Shown here one piece after another: positions 1 to 8,657 of a stretch of 39,448 nt of DNA. Source of the DNA: Butyrivibrio sp. (GTDB lineage: Bacteria > Bacillota_A > Clostridia > Lachnospirales > Lachnospiraceae); assembly GCA_024690635.1 (NCBI GenBank), contig JAILOW010000181.1, positions 1 through 39,448 of the forward strand, written 5' to 3'. The notes beneath the pieces are model-generated. The model saw only the letters and a list, made by a program, of their open reading frames with translations. It was not told the origin of the DNA and searched no databases. Each line of letters opens with the position of its first letter. Positions within the stretch are counted from its first letter, which is position 1. The position numbers were made by a program, and so were the translations under genes.

Positions 1-1152
1 CACAATTGATAATATCTTTGAAACCTGCTTCTCAACGGTGTAATTTCTCTGTATTGTCTCACCTGCCGCCCTTGCTATCTGAAATCTCTTACTTTCATTT
101 TCAAGATAGAACCTTATCTTTTCCTCCATCTCATCAAAGTCATGGTACACTTCAATGTCTTTTCCGGGAGTAAAAAGATCCTCCACCTCAGGCTGATAGT
201 TGGTAAGGCAAAAACCTCCCATGCCCATTATGTCAAAAACTCTAAGGGGCACTCCGGAAGTGATGCCCGGAATCGTGATGTTCATATTGATGCGGCTGAA
301 CTTGTAGGCCTTGGGAAGCTCCTCGATATAATCAAGCCTTCCCTGTGTCACAAGTCCCGGAATATCAGTAACAGCATCCGAAGAGTGGAACCGCAGGTCA
401 ACTCCCAGTCCGGTCAGCCTTTTTAGCATCTCGTAACGCTCCATATAGGCGATATGCCTTGTAAGTAGGGCCGTTGTGTAAAGAGCATCATCATCCATCG
501 CCGTATTGTTGGCATAGTACTTTGCTATATCCGAAAGAGCTGCATCAGACAGCCTTCCGTAGACCTTTCTGTCAGGAGCCCATCTGCCGAAGATCTCCTC
601 GCAGGCTCTTTCCATCTCAAGAGCTGTGCCTTCCGAAACCGCCTTTATGGCATCGTCATATGAGCTAACTGAATACAGACTTCCGATAAAAGAAACGTCG
701 CAGCCAAATCTCTCTTTGTCCGCAGCTGTGATCTCCAGATTGCGGTTTCTGTAGGTATTTGAGGAAAGAGGCATATAATAGGCATTTTTTGCACCGCAGT
801 CTTTTACCTGCTGAAGCTGCTCCTTATCAAAGGTAAAAATATAATTGCAGTCATTCTTTACCTGTTCTTCATACAAAGTCTGTATGGGCGCATCAAAACT
901 CCAGCCGATGTAAGGTATCCCAAGCTCCACGCAGGCATCCGAAAGCGCGGGAGAAAAATTAAAGCTCACCGCCACATCTATCATCTTTTCTTTCAGCGCC
1001 ACTACAAGAGCGTCCTTGTCCTCTGTGCTGCAGCTTTCTCTTAAAATGCTCGTATCAATGATCTCCGCCTCTCTTCCAAGAAGCAAAAGCCCCCACACGA
1101 AATCCTCGTTTGTGAAATTGTCGAAATACACCATTCCGAATCTTTTACTCAT
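1..1152 (-). CDS. CgeB/DUF3880-like glycosyltransferase (copy 1), C-terminus cut by window edge
   Basis: The frame is open from ATG at 1152 to base 1, giving 384 codons without a stop, so only the last few residues should be missing (paralogues here are 384-394 residues). I translated it by hand. The N-terminus is MSKRFGMVYFDNFTNEDF. A Rossmann-like half follows (VAVSFNFSPALSDACVELGIPYIGWSFDAP), matching the FSFNYFP...VSWVYD block of the downstream paralogues. The C-terminal half has INMNITIPGITSGVPLRVFD followed by GGFCLTNYQPE, the nucleotide-sugar binding region typical of CgeB/DUF3880 GT-B proteins. GAGG sits about 7 nt before the start. It is the last visible gene of the minus operon that starts at 5376. 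The donor and acceptor cannot be told from sequence; a role in extending the flagellar or surface glycan is inferred. Confidence 0.85.
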   Translation of the reverse strand, partial: MSKRFGMVYFDNFTNEDFVWGLLLLGREAEIIDTSILRESCSTEDKDALVVALKEKMIDVAVSFNFSPALSDACVELGIPYIGWSFDAPIQTLYEEQVKNDCNYIFTFDKEQLQQVKDCGAKNAYYMPLSSNTYRNRNLEITAADKERFGCDVSFIGSLYSVSSYDDAIKAVSEGTALEMERACEEIFGRWAPDRKVYGRLSDAALSDIAKYYANNTAMDDDALYTTALLTRHIAYMERYEMLKRLTGLGVDLRFHSSDAVTDIPGLVTQGRLDYIEELPKAYKFSRINMNITIPGITSGVPLRVFDIMGMGGFCLTNYQPEVEDLFTPGKDIEVYHDFDEMEEKIRFYLENESKRFQIARAAGETIQRNYTVEKQVSKILSIV

Positions 1153-1178
1153 TTTTCGCCTCTTTTAAAGCCAATAAT

Positions 1179-2363
1179 CTATGCCCTGCCTGCTATATCC
1201 AGGATCTGTTCAAGTCTTTGCCTGATAGTATGCTCACTTCTCATCCTGGAAAGAGCACTCTGGGATATCCGCATCCTCTCATCCTCATGTTCCAGGTAGT
1301 ATCCGATCTTTTCCATCAGATCCTGCCTGCTCTCGTAGTAGACAAAGTCCTCACCGGGAGTAAAAAATCTAAACATATCCTCCTGATAATTGGTCAGGAG
1401 AAACCCTCCGCAAGCCATGATATCCAGCGCTCTTAACGGAATTCCCTTTTGAATACTGCGAAGAGTGATGTTCAGATTTATATCCGAAGCCTTGAACACC
1501 TTGGGCATCTCATTGTAGTAATCTATCAGCCCTCTGTTGTCCACACCTGCTGCCGCAAAAGAGCTGTCGTTGGTATAGAGATTTACAGGGTACTCAGCAC
1601 CAGTCATCTCAAGGATTTCCCTGCGCTCTACGGATGTTATCTTCCTGTGAAGCACGTAGTTGCTGTAAAGATATTCATAGCTTTCAACCCCGTCGCTGTT
1701 TGGATGAAGATCAAGGGCCTTCACCATATCTTCCAGAACAGGCGCCGTCAGCGAACTTTCCACTATATCAAGTCCGTCTATCTCCATCTGGGAGCGCATG
1801 ATACCTTCAAGATATCCTCTGGAGCGATCACTTATTTTATCTTTTATCCTGTCGTAGAAATTGCCCCTGTCATTGTAAAGGCCGCCCACAAAAGAGACCT
1901 TTCCGCCCCATTTTACATAGTCCTCATCAGAAAGCTTTATGCTGTCATATCTTTCCACAGGAGCAGCAAGAGGCAGGTAGTGAACTGTCTTTATTCCCTG
2001 AGATGCAAAGGTCTCATACATTTTGGAATCAAATAGAAACACGCAGTTGCAGCTGTTTATAAGCGTATAGGAAAAGAGCGCCACAGTCGGGTTGTCATAA
2101 ACCCAGGAGACATACCTTACCCCTTCCTTCTGACAGGCTACGGACACCGCAGGAAAATAGTTGTAGGAAAAGGCCATGTCCGGAGTGTCTTTCCTCAAAG
2201 TCTCTCCAAAAGATGCTATAAACTCCGCGTCATCTCTTTTTGTGTGAGCATCAAAATCATGGACCAAAAGAGTTATATCTTTTCCCTCTTCGCCCATTTT
2301 CTTAAAAGCATCTATCAGATCCTCGTTTCCATATCCGTTCCAATTTAAGAATAGGATCTTCAC
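1179..2363 (-). CDS. CgeB/DUF3880-like glycosyltransferase (copy 2)
   Basis: A 394-residue protein starting at GTG (MKILFLNWNGYG), whose start overlaps the stop of the upstream gene in a GTGA arrangement, so translational coupling is likely. It has the two-lobe GT-B layout of its paralogues: FSYNYFPAVSVACQKEGVRYVSWVYDNP in the N-terminal lobe, then a helical middle, and in the C-terminal lobe INLNITLRS, IPLRALDIM and GGFLLTNYQ. The C-terminal tail (YESRQDLMEKIGYYLEHEDERM...) matches copies 3 and 4. It has no signal peptide or membrane segment, so it should act in the cytoplasm. The family assignment is firm from motif conservation across six copies in this window. Sugar specificity is unknown. 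Confidence 0.88.
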   Translation of the reverse strand: MKILFLNWNGYGNEDLIDAFKKMGEEGKDITLLVHDFDAHTKRDDAEFIASFGETLRKDTPDMAFSYNYFPAVSVACQKEGVRYVSWVYDNPTVALFSYTLINSCNCVFLFDSKMYETFASQGIKTVHYLPLAAPVERYDSIKLSDEDYVKWGGKVSFVGGLYNDRGNFYDRIKDKISDRSRGYLEGIMRSQMEIDGLDIVESSLTAPVLEDMVKALDLHPNSDGVESYEYLYSNYVLHRKITSVERREILEMTGAEYPVNLYTNDSSFAAAGVDNRGLIDYYNEMPKVFKASDINLNITLRSIQKGIPLRALDIMACGGFLLTNYQEDMFRFFTPGEDFVYYESRQDLMEKIGYYLEHEDERMRISQSALSRMRSEHTIRQRLEQILDIAGRA

Positions 2364-3514
2364 TTAAACATCTCCTCGATTCTGGCCTCGTAGGTATGGA
2401 AGCTCTTCATTTTTTCAAAACCGTTTTCAGCGATCTCAAGGCGCTCTTTTTCATGGCTCAGATAATACTCAGCCTTGGCCATGAGATCCTCATAGCTGTC
2501 ATAGTAAACAAAGTCAACGTCAGGCTCAAAGTGCTCCAAAAAGTCCTGTTGGTAATTGGTTAAAAGAAATCCCTTTGAAGCCATGATATCAAGAGCACGA
2601 AGCGGAATACCGCTGGTTATGCTCTTTAAAGAAATATTTAAGTTTATCTTTGCCCTGTTAAAAACAAGGGGCGCCTGGCTGTAGTAATCAACTTCCCCCA
2701 TGTTGTTTACTTTAGGCATATCCGGCGTTGGCTCTAAGGTATATAGATTTACCCTGTACTTTTCAGAAAGCATCGACAGGATCTCACACCTTTCCTGCCC
2801 CGTCACCATCTGATCAATGTAATAGCCTGCAATAAGCCACTGAGGCGTAGCAAAAGTGTCCTCCCCAAGATTCATGGGAAAGACTTTTTTTATCCTGTCC
2901 ATGATCATGGGAGAAAGAGCTTTCTCCACAAAATTCATACCGTAGATGCTCTTTTGTGAACTGACAATTCCCTTAATATAGCCCTTTGTATATTCATCAA
3001 GGTTATCAAAAGCCTTGAATCTTTCACTTTTTTCATTTTTTGTGGCACCTACAAAGGCCACGTCGCAGCTGTATTTATCAGAATCCGCCGCTTCACGGAT
3101 AATACTCTCGTATCCTGCCGCATCCGATGCAAGAGGAAGGTAATGAACAGTATCTATGCCCATGTTCCTGAACTTCAGATACTCTGAACTGTCGAAAACA
3201 AACACCCTGTTGGTTTCATATTTGACAGTCTGAGAATACATCTCGATACAGGGATTGTCGTAAACCCAGGAAACATAAGTGACTTTCCCAGCCTTGCAGG
3301 CTATTGCCACTGTGGGAAAATAGTTAAAGCTGAAAACAAAGTCGTATCCGCCTTTTAACAGCTCCTCCGTAATTGCCACAGTCTGCTCTTTACTTCTTTT
3401 CGCATCCTCATCCTTGGAGAATTTAAAAAGGGATATCTCAAAGCCCTTATTTTCAAGAGCCTTAACCATATGTCTGCCACCAAGGCTTTCCCATACAAGG
3501 AAAAGAATCTTCAT
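2360..3514 (-). CDS. CgeB/DUF3880-like glycosyltransferase (copy 3)
   Basis: A 384-residue GT-B type protein. The start ATG overlaps the neuA stop (ATGA) and the stop overlaps the next start (GTGA), so the three genes form a coupled chain. The N-terminal lobe has MKILFLVWESLGG and FSFNYFPTVAIACKAGKVTY; the C-terminal lobe has INLNISLKS (residues 290-298) and IPLRALDIM (303-311), followed by KGFLLTNYQ. It is closest to the plus-strand copy at 5485-6645; the two share long stretches such as ITEELLKGGY and TNRVFVFDS. Their DNA differs at many third codon positions, so the duplication is not recent. Lying directly after neuA suggests work on the same glycan, but the donor sugar cannot be read from the sequence. 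Confidence 0.88.
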   Translation of the reverse strand: MKILFLVWESLGGRHMVKALENKGFEISLFKFSKDEDAKRSKEQTVAITEELLKGGYDFVFSFNYFPTVAIACKAGKVTYVSWVYDNPCIEMYSQTVKYETNRVFVFDSSEYLKFRNMGIDTVHYLPLASDAAGYESIIREAADSDKYSCDVAFVGATKNEKSERFKAFDNLDEYTKGYIKGIVSSQKSIYGMNFVEKALSPMIMDRIKKVFPMNLGEDTFATPQWLIAGYYIDQMVTGQERCEILSMLSEKYRVNLYTLEPTPDMPKVNNMGEVDYYSQAPLVFNRAKINLNISLKSITSGIPLRALDIMASKGFLLTNYQQDFLEHFEPDVDFVYYDSYEDLMAKAEYYLSHEKERLEIAENGFEKMKSFHTYEARIEEMFK

Positions 3515-4212
3515 GCTCTGTCACTCCTTAGTACAACCGCTTTTTTGAAATTCTCCAGATCCTCCATGGTATCTATATCAAGGCAGTGGTTTTTTTCCAT
3601 AACAAAAGCAAGCTCATTGTCGTTAAAGCTTGTATCTCTGCTTATTTCAGATGCCTTATTTACATAGATCGCACCATTTACCCTGTAAAACTTTTCAAAA
3701 TCCTGACGCCTTACGGTACTTGTGGTATTAAGGATAGGAACCGCTTTTCCATCCACCACCCTTCTTATGAGAACAGGATTTATCTCAGCCTCGGATACCG
3801 ACACAACGCTTCTTTCTCCTTCTTCAAAAAAGAGTTCTATGGCTGCATCTATATCGCTTCCAGTGCGAAGAGGAGATGTGGGCTGCAAAAGAACTACCGC
3901 ATCAAAACTTCTTCCAAGATTTTCCATTTCCTTTACAGCATGAAAAATAGCATCCGAAGTTTTTGCTGTGTCTGTGGCAAGCTCCGCAGGTCTTAAAAAC
4001 GGCACCTGCGCGCCATACTCTTTTGATACCTCAGCTATTTCTTCCGAATCCGTAGATACCAGAACATAGTCTATGAAGCTGCTCTTTTTAGCAGCATCAA
4101 GAGTATATGCAACTAGTGGCTTTCCTGCCACCTCTATGATGTTTTTTCCGGGGATTCCCTTACTGCCTCCCCTTGCAGGGACAATGGCAAGAACAGAATG
4201 ATCTTTGTACAT
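3511..4212 (-). CDS. neuA: CMP-sialic acid synthetase (acylneuraminate cytidylyltransferase)
   Basis: The predicted reaction is CTP plus a nonulosonic acid (probably Neu5Ac) giving the CMP-sugar donor plus pyrophosphate. The 233-residue length is normal for the catalytic domain alone. The CTP-binding signature VPARGGSKGIPGKNI lies at about residues 11-25, followed by KPLVAYTLDAAKKS, VSTDSEEIA and LLQPTSPLRT (about 107-116). The C-terminal part has FYRVNGAIYV and DIDTMEDLENF, both typical of NeuA/PseF/LegF proteins. AAGAGGTG lies ahead of the ATG. It is the second gene of the minus operon from 5376 and overlaps the next gene by 4 bases. neuB and neuC sit in a separate operon about 4.5 kb away. 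By itself this family does not separate Neu5Ac, Leg and Pse activation; the Neu5Ac call rests on NeuB and NeuC. Confidence 0.9.
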   Translation of the reverse strand: MYKDHSVLAIVPARGGSKGIPGKNIIEVAGKPLVAYTLDAAKKSSFIDYVLVSTDSEEIAEVSKEYGAQVPFLRPAELATDTAKTSDAIFHAVKEMENLGRSFDAVVLLQPTSPLRTGSDIDAAIELFFEEGERSVVSVSEAEINPVLIRRVVDGKAVPILNTTSTVRRQDFEKFYRVNGAIYVNKASEISRDTSFNDNELAFVMEKNHCLDIDTMEDLENFKKAVVLRSDRA

Positions 4213-4239
4213 ATGAGCACCTCTTTTTTACATAGATGA

Positions 4240-5376
4240 TCAGCCCGTAAGTTTTCCTATCAGGTCACAGTATCTTTGAAGCATTGCCTTTTCGCTGAAC
4301 TGTGCCTTTGCAATTTCTTGGTTTTTCACCTTCAGGCTCTGAAGATCTATGGTCTTTTCCCACTTTGCAAACTCTTCAGCACCGGGCAAAGTCTCCAGTA
4401 GATATCCGTTATTGTCTGTGATCACCTCAAAATTCCCTCCAACGGGAGAAAGAACAGGCACACAGTTCATACTCATAGCTTCTATTGTGGAAAAATCAAA
4501 TATTGAAAACCGCTGGGCGATGATATAATAATCAGCTCTTTGCATAAGGTGCAAAACGTCTCTGTTGTCCACCTTATCCTTTATCCAGAGAACATGACCT
4601 TCAATGCCTTTCAGATTGTTCTCAAGTTCATCACGCTTTGCCCCATCTCCAATGACGATCCACAAAAAATTATTTTCATGTTTCATATAATGCGCAAAGA
4701 AAAGCGGAAGTCTTTCTACCGCTTTGGCTTCATTCAAAGTGGCCACTGTAATGAAAACTTTGGTATTTTCATCCGTCATCTCATCAATGGCAGCATCATA
4801 TGCGCAGCTATCCGATATGTCGGAAGGGCTGCAGCCGTTATATAAAATCTCAAAAGCTTTGTTATCGGTATACTCATTTAATTCCGGAGCCGTATCTATA
4901 AATGCCGAAACAGCCCCCTTTGAAGGAAATGCAAAATAAGATGACTGGCTTAATGCAAAGTAAGCCATTTTTGCGTAGTTAAGTCTCACTCCGTCATCTG
5001 CAGGATTTCCCGAAGCCACGTACTCATAGTAGGGTGATCCCTGTCCATGATAGACCATAATGGTGTTTTTTACTTTGTCGGAGCACACCTTCAGACAATA
5101 GAAACATTCCAGATCGTGTACCACAAAAACATCATCTTCACGAAATTCAAATCTGTCATTAAGCGCCTTAAATCCGGCAATCGGATCCGGGCAGGGATCC
5201 TCCCAGGGTGGCAGAGTCCTGTATCCGGACGGACTTTCAACGATCACGTCACTAAAAATGAAATATGCGTTTTCCAGGAAACTGTATTTGTTATTGGCAG
5301 AAAGCAAGCGGTAGGCTACTCCTCCGCCTCCTCCGCCCAGCCGGCATTTCATTCCCGTTATTATGAAACAGCGCAT
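4240..5376 (-). CDS. GT4-type (GT-B) glycosyltransferase with hexaglycine loop
   Basis: A 378-residue protein, first gene of the minus operon ending at the left edge. AAAGGGG sits 7 nt before the ATG. The N-terminus (MRCFIITGMKCRL) runs into six consecutive glycines, then VAYRLLSANN; a glycine-rich loop after the first beta strand is where GT-B enzymes contact the sugar nucleotide or acceptor. The C-terminal lobe is recognisable as GT4: VFITVATLNEAKAVERLP, LWIVIGDGAKRDEL, then FDFSTIEAMSMNCVPVLSPVGG and DNNGYLLE. The glycine run is encoded by a perfect 9-base tandem duplication, described separately. Its substrate is unknown; its place directly before neuA suggests a role in the same sialylated glycan. 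Confidence 0.85.
   Translation of the reverse strand: MRCFIITGMKCRLGGGGGGVAYRLLSANNKYSFLENAYFIFSDVIVESPSGYRTLPPWEDPCPDPIAGFKALNDRFEFREDDVFVVHDLECFYCLKVCSDKVKNTIMVYHGQGSPYYEYVASGNPADDGVRLNYAKMAYFALSQSSYFAFPSKGAVSAFIDTAPELNEYTDNKAFEILYNGCSPSDISDSCAYDAAIDEMTDENTKVFITVATLNEAKAVERLPLFFAHYMKHENNFLWIVIGDGAKRDELENNLKGIEGHVLWIKDKVDNRDVLHLMQRADYYIIAQRFSIFDFSTIEAMSMNCVPVLSPVGGNFEVITDNNGYLLETLPGAEEFAKWEKTIDLQSLKVKNQEIAKAQFSEKAMLQRYCDLIGKLTG
5320..5337 (-). repeat. 9-base perfect tandem repeat coding Gly6
   Basis: Two exact copies of a 9-base unit (coding-strand GGCGGAGGA) sit back to back inside the N-terminal loop of the glycosyltransferase gene and encode six glycines. Gain or loss of one unit would keep the reading frame and change the loop by three residues. 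Confidence 0.8.
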
Positions 5377-5424
5377 AGTTTGCCCCTTTCGCCGCGTTGA
5401 TAGACGATATAATCAGATAACATC

Positions 5425-5433
5425 ATTATATCA
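5425..5433 (-). promoter_or_regulatory. Extended -10 promoter candidate for the neuA operon
   Basis: On the minus strand this reads TGATATAAT, a perfect extended -10 element, about 49 bases upstream of the first gene of the operon (start 5376). No good -35 box is present at the usual spacing, as is common for extended -10 promoters. The same nine bases occur at two other likely promoter positions in the window. Confidence 0.5.
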
Positions 5434-5453
5434 AAAATACATATGCTAAAAAA

Positions 5454-5462
5454 TGATATAAT
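5454..5462 (+). promoter_or_regulatory. Extended -10 candidate upstream of the plus-strand CgeB-like gene
   Basis: TGATATAAT in plus orientation, 22 bases before the chosen ATG at 5485. Transcription starting about 7 bases later would leave a very short leader that just includes the AGGAG site at 5471-5475. A second TATAAT at 5408-5413 would leave a more usual leader and may be the real -10. Neither has a clear -35. Confidence 0.35.
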
Positions 5463-5484
5463 TAGCTTTAAGGAGCGATACGGC

Positions 5485-6645
5485 ATGAAAATACTATTTC
5501 TAGAATGGGACAGCTTATGTAAGGGATTTATGAAACAGGCCCTTAAAAGCAAAGGATACGAAGTTGTTATCTTCCCATTTCCTCAGGCAACAGAAGATAC
5601 CAAAAGAAGCGAAAAGCTCACTCTGTCTATCACGGAAGAGCTTTTAAAAGGTGGCTATACTCATGTCTTTAGCTTTAATTATTTCCCTGTGGCTGCCATC
5701 GCATGCAAAGCCTGCAAGGTCACCTATGTGTCCTGGGTGTATGACAGTCCCTTTATCCAGCTCTATTCCGAAACCGTAAAATACGATACAAACAGGGTTT
5801 TCGTCTTTGACAGCTATGAATATCTGCGCCTTAAAGATGCCGGCGTAGATACCGTGCACTATCTGCCCATGGCTGCTCCGGCGCAGTATTACACAGATCT
5901 TATAAAAAGATCCGAAGGCTCCCTGTCAAAATATTCAAGTGATATCTCTTTTGTAGGCTCTACCTACACTGAGATGAGTCACTACAAGTATCACTATCTG
6001 GACAAGCTTGACGAGTACACAAAGGGTTATCTCGACGGCGTAATGAACGCCCAAAAGAAAGTCTATGGCTACAACTTTGTAGAAAAAATGCTGACTCCGC
6101 AGATACTTGAAAACATGAGAAAAGTCTGCCCTCTTACAAACAGCGGGGACGGCTTTGAGACTGTGGAATGGGTATTTGCCACATATTTCATAGACCAGAA
6201 GATAACAGCCATGGAAAGATTCGAAATCCTTTCCATGCTTTCGGAAAACCATAATGTTGACCTCTATACTCCTGAGGCTACACCAAATCTTCCCAACGTA
6301 AAAAACAAGGGAGAAGTAAACCCCTACACAGAGGCTCCCCTTGTTTTTAACAGTGCAAAGATAAACTTAAATATTTCTCTAAAAAGCATCGTAAACGGAA
6401 TTCCCCTGAGAGCCATGGACATCATGGGTTCCAAGGGTTTCCTTATCTCAGACTATCAGCCTGATTTTATGGAGCACTTCATCCCTGACGAAGATTTCGT
6501 TTACTACGACAGCTATGAAGATCTCATGGCCAAGGTTGACTATTACCTGTGTCACGAGAAAGAGCGTATGGAAATAGCTGAAAACGGCTGGCAGAAGGTT
6601 CTGAAGGAGCATTCCTACGAAGCAAGGATCGATGCCATGTTTTAA
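5485..6645 (+). CDS. CgeB/DUF3880-like glycosyltransferase (copy 4)
   Basis: The frame is open from an ATG at 5443, but the start is placed at 5485. AGGAG at 5471-5475 precedes that ATG by 9 bases, and MKILFLEWDS then lines up with the N-termini of the paralogues. This gives 386 residues. It shares FSFNYFPVAAIACKACKVTY, TNRVFVFDS, INLNISLKS and IPLRAMDIM with copy 3, its closest relative here. It lies on the opposite strand, so copies 3 and 4 form an inverted pair around neuA and the GT4 gene. Its stop overlaps the stop of the convergent gene by 4 bases (6642-6645), with no room for a terminator. Donor and acceptor are unknown. Confidence 0.87.
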   Translation: MKILFLEWDSLCKGFMKQALKSKGYEVVIFPFPQATEDTKRSEKLTLSITEELLKGGYTHVFSFNYFPVAAIACKACKVTYVSWVYDSPFIQLYSETVKYDTNRVFVFDSYEYLRLKDAGVDTVHYLPMAAPAQYYTDLIKRSEGSLSKYSSDISFVGSTYTEMSHYKYHYLDKLDEYTKGYLDGVMNAQKKVYGYNFVEKMLTPQILENMRKVCPLTNSGDGFETVEWVFATYFIDQKITAMERFEILSMLSENHNVDLYTPEATPNLPNVKNKGEVNPYTEAPLVFNSAKINLNISLKSIVNGIPLRAMDIMGSKGFLISDYQPDFMEHFIPDEDFVYYDSYEDLMAKVDYYLCHEKERMEIAENGWQKVLKEHSYEARIDAMF

Positions 6646-7610
6646 ACCGGTGCAAGCTTTCCGTCCACGGAAATGGCGCCGTCAACATAATCTCCCATGA
6701 TCCCGCTTTCAAGAACTGATGTGTAAAACTGTCTGGGAGAGAGTTTTTCTCTGTACCTTGGCATTCTGAAAAGCTCCGTCAGTTCCTCAACAGTAGTCTG
6801 ATATTTTTCAAAAGAGGCTGCATCATAATCTTTTGAAAGCCAGGCTATATCCTCTTCATTAAGATCAGCTATGTCTACAAAAAAGTTGGCGTTTCTGAAA
6901 GAAAACCAGTTTCTCAGAGTATAAGCAGAAGGGTGCTTTAGTCCTATCCAGGTTCCGTAGGTTTCAAACTCCGAAAAACCTGTATTCAGGTTGTCTGATC
7001 CCACCGCATTTAATATCTTTTCTCCAAAGCTTCTTCCCTCTATATCCCTGCCTTCGATAAAAGAAATAAGCTCAAGCATATACTCTTTCTTAAAAAGCAT
7101 ATGCTCGGAAATAAAGGATTTTTCTATGATCTTTCCGTTTCCAAGGAGCTTATCTATAGTCAGAAAGTAGCTGTCATTAAACTCTTTTTTTACATCAAGA
7201 TAGGGTTTTCCTGTTCCGTCAAACATACTGATATCCCGAAGGGGCACCGTATCCGAATCCCAGCAAAGATAGTATTCCGAAGGACATATTCTCGCATAAG
7301 CCATCTTAAGAAACTGCTGGTAGTACCAATTTACAGACGAAGGTTTTGCCTGAGTGCATTTTAAGCGGATCTCATCATATACAGGCCTGATATCGCCTAG
7401 CACCACAAGCTCTTTTTCGTCTAAGAAAGATACTTTGTTATCTCCAAAAATCCCCTCGAAAATATCCTTTTCCACCACTGCCTTCAGATTCTCCGGGCCG
7501 ATAAAAATAAGCTCACTTATATCCAAATGAGCAAAAAGCCTTATAAACCTGTCGTGCATTCTCAGATAATCTTCCTGCACACAGGGTATGATACAAGGAA
7601 ATGTCATCAT
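6642..7610 (-). CDS. DUF6492-type glycosyltransferase-like protein (copy 1)
   Basis: A 322-residue protein, last gene of the long minus operon that starts with Maf at 18538. AAGGA sits about 9 bases before the start; a second ATG follows directly. The family signature is WYYQQFLKM at residues 95-103 and the acidic motif WDSDTVPL at 117-124, a DxD-like metal and sugar-nucleotide site of a GT-A fold. SEFETYGTWIG and the C-terminal LSPRQFYTSVLESGI match the plus-strand paralogue at 31368. A third copy forms the N-terminal domain of the 1161-residue protein. There is no membrane segment. I name it DUF6492-like from memory of the WYYQQFLKM/DSDTV pattern; transferase activity is inferred. Confidence 0.75.
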   Translation of the reverse strand: MMTFPCIIPCVQEDYLRMHDRFIRLFAHLDISELIFIGPENLKAVVEKDIFEGIFGDNKVSFLDEKELVVLGDIRPVYDEIRLKCTQAKPSSVNWYYQQFLKMAYARICPSEYYLCWDSDTVPLRDISMFDGTGKPYLDVKKEFNDSYFLTIDKLLGNGKIIEKSFISEHMLFKKEYMLELISFIEGRDIEGRSFGEKILNAVGSDNLNTGFSEFETYGTWIGLKHPSAYTLRNWFSFRNANFFVDIADLNEEDIAWLSKDYDAASFEKYQTTVEELTELFRMPRYREKLSPRQFYTSVLESGIMGDYVDGAISVDGKLAPV

Positions 7611-7626
7611 AATTTACCGTCCTTTT

Positions 7627-8646
7627 TTAGAGAAGTCCTGCTTCTTTCCAGATGCTCTGCGCCTTGTCAAAGGCCGCCTGTCCCAAATGCCAGTGATCGG
7701 TACTAACATATTTTTCTTCGGTCATGTAGTTATCATCTATCATGTCATAGAGAATACTCATAAGGACCATGTCCTCTTTTTTACAAAAATCACGAAGTTT
7801 CTCCGTAAAGTATGCTGTAGCACGGTTTCTGTCAGCTTCCGTAGCATAGCGGGGAAAAACATTCTGATTTTTTGGGAACTTGTCCTTTTGCGTCGCAATG
7901 GGCGCCCAGCAGTATACTCTGTGTCCTTTGTCTTTCAGCATCTTAAGATACAGGCTGTAGTGGTCAAAAATATCATCCACAACTTTTTCATACGTACAAC
8001 CCTGAAGCTCTGTCTGCTTAAACACATGGGCTCTCATGTCGATCTCTCCCATGGATACCACAACCTTTTCGGAGCCTTCAAAAAATTTTTCCAAAAGAAA
8101 TTCTGTCTTTTCCAGAGCCTTGTTTTGCGCCCCGTGTCGGCTGCTGCTGTATGCAAGGCAGGGTCCGAAATGAAAGCAGCTAAAAGGGCGCTCGCCTACG
8201 TTTGGACAGGTATTTATATCATTAAGCACAGAAACAAGGGTAAGCTCCTCGTTTCCGCTGTAAAAATTCACATGAGAATCACCGATAACCGGAATAGTCT
8301 TCTTTTCCCTGTGTTCATTAAGGACATGCTCAAAATTGTAATTCTTTACCCAGCCACTTGGCGGAAGTTCTTCAAGAAGCGCTATCATCTTACCGACGAT
8401 ATCCGCGGCGGCTACAGAGTCTCCTTTGGAAAATGCCTCCGTTACCCTTTTTACGTAAAAGTCAGCCATATCCTTCATCTCGGATAAGTCTTCCGTCGGA
8501 AAAAGATAGAAGCAGTCTCCTATCTCAGCATCCATGCATTCTTGCAGATGTATTGGAGAAAACTTGTAGCAAAACTCCGGGCTTGCAAGAAGACACTCAC
8601 GCACATCCTTAAAAAGTGATAATATATCGCCTTCGGAATTACTCAT
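7627..8646 (-). CDS. SGNH/GDSL-hydrolase-like protein
   Basis: The frame is open from a GTG at 8652, but the ATG at 8646 is preferred because AGAGG lies 8 bases ahead of it and only 2 before the GTG. That gives 339 residues. The first ~110 are helical with no recognised domain. The SGNH core begins with VIGDSHVNFYSG (Ser of block I at about residue 123). MGEID at about 199-203 could be block III. STDHWHLG near the end supplies the Asp-x-x-His of block V. Such domains in glycan clusters usually add or remove O-acetyl groups; here the direction is unknown. There is no signal peptide, so a cytoplasmic role on the glycan precursor is more likely than secretion. It lies between neuC and the DUF6492 gene in one operon. 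Confidence 0.75.
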   Translation of the reverse strand: MSNSEGDILSLFKDVRECLLASPEFCYKFSPIHLQECMDAEIGDCFYLFPTEDLSEMKDMADFYVKRVTEAFSKGDSVAAADIVGKMIALLEELPPSGWVKNYNFEHVLNEHREKKTIPVIGDSHVNFYSGNEELTLVSVLNDINTCPNVGERPFSCFHFGPCLAYSSSRHGAQNKALEKTEFLLEKFFEGSEKVVVSMGEIDMRAHVFKQTELQGCTYEKVVDDIFDHYSLYLKMLKDKGHRVYCWAPIATQKDKFPKNQNVFPRYATEADRNRATAYFTEKLRDFCKKEDMVLMSILYDMIDDNYMTEEKYVSTDHWHLGQAAFDKAQSIWKEAGLL

Positions 8647-8657
8647 AATCACAACCT

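Noticed and set aside
142..668. Two short plus-strand frames
   Set aside because: Antisense to the partial CgeB-like copy 1, which is open to the window edge and motif-bearing.
1449..2036. A 195-codon plus-strand frame
   Set aside because: Antisense to CgeB-like copy 2.
4522..4530. TGATATAAT inside the GT4 coding region
   Set aside because: It lies in the middle of a gene with no downstream start in that direction; a chance match in coding DNA.
2360..6645. Recent duplication of the CgeB-like pair
   Set aside because: The proteins are clearly related, but aligned DNA differs at many synonymous positions, so the copies are old.
7588..8487. A 299-codon plus-strand frame
   Set aside because: It is entirely antisense to the DUF6492/SGNH genes, whose motifs (WYYQQFLKM, GDSH, DHWH) are clear. 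The translation lacks any recognisable domain and no ribosome site was found.
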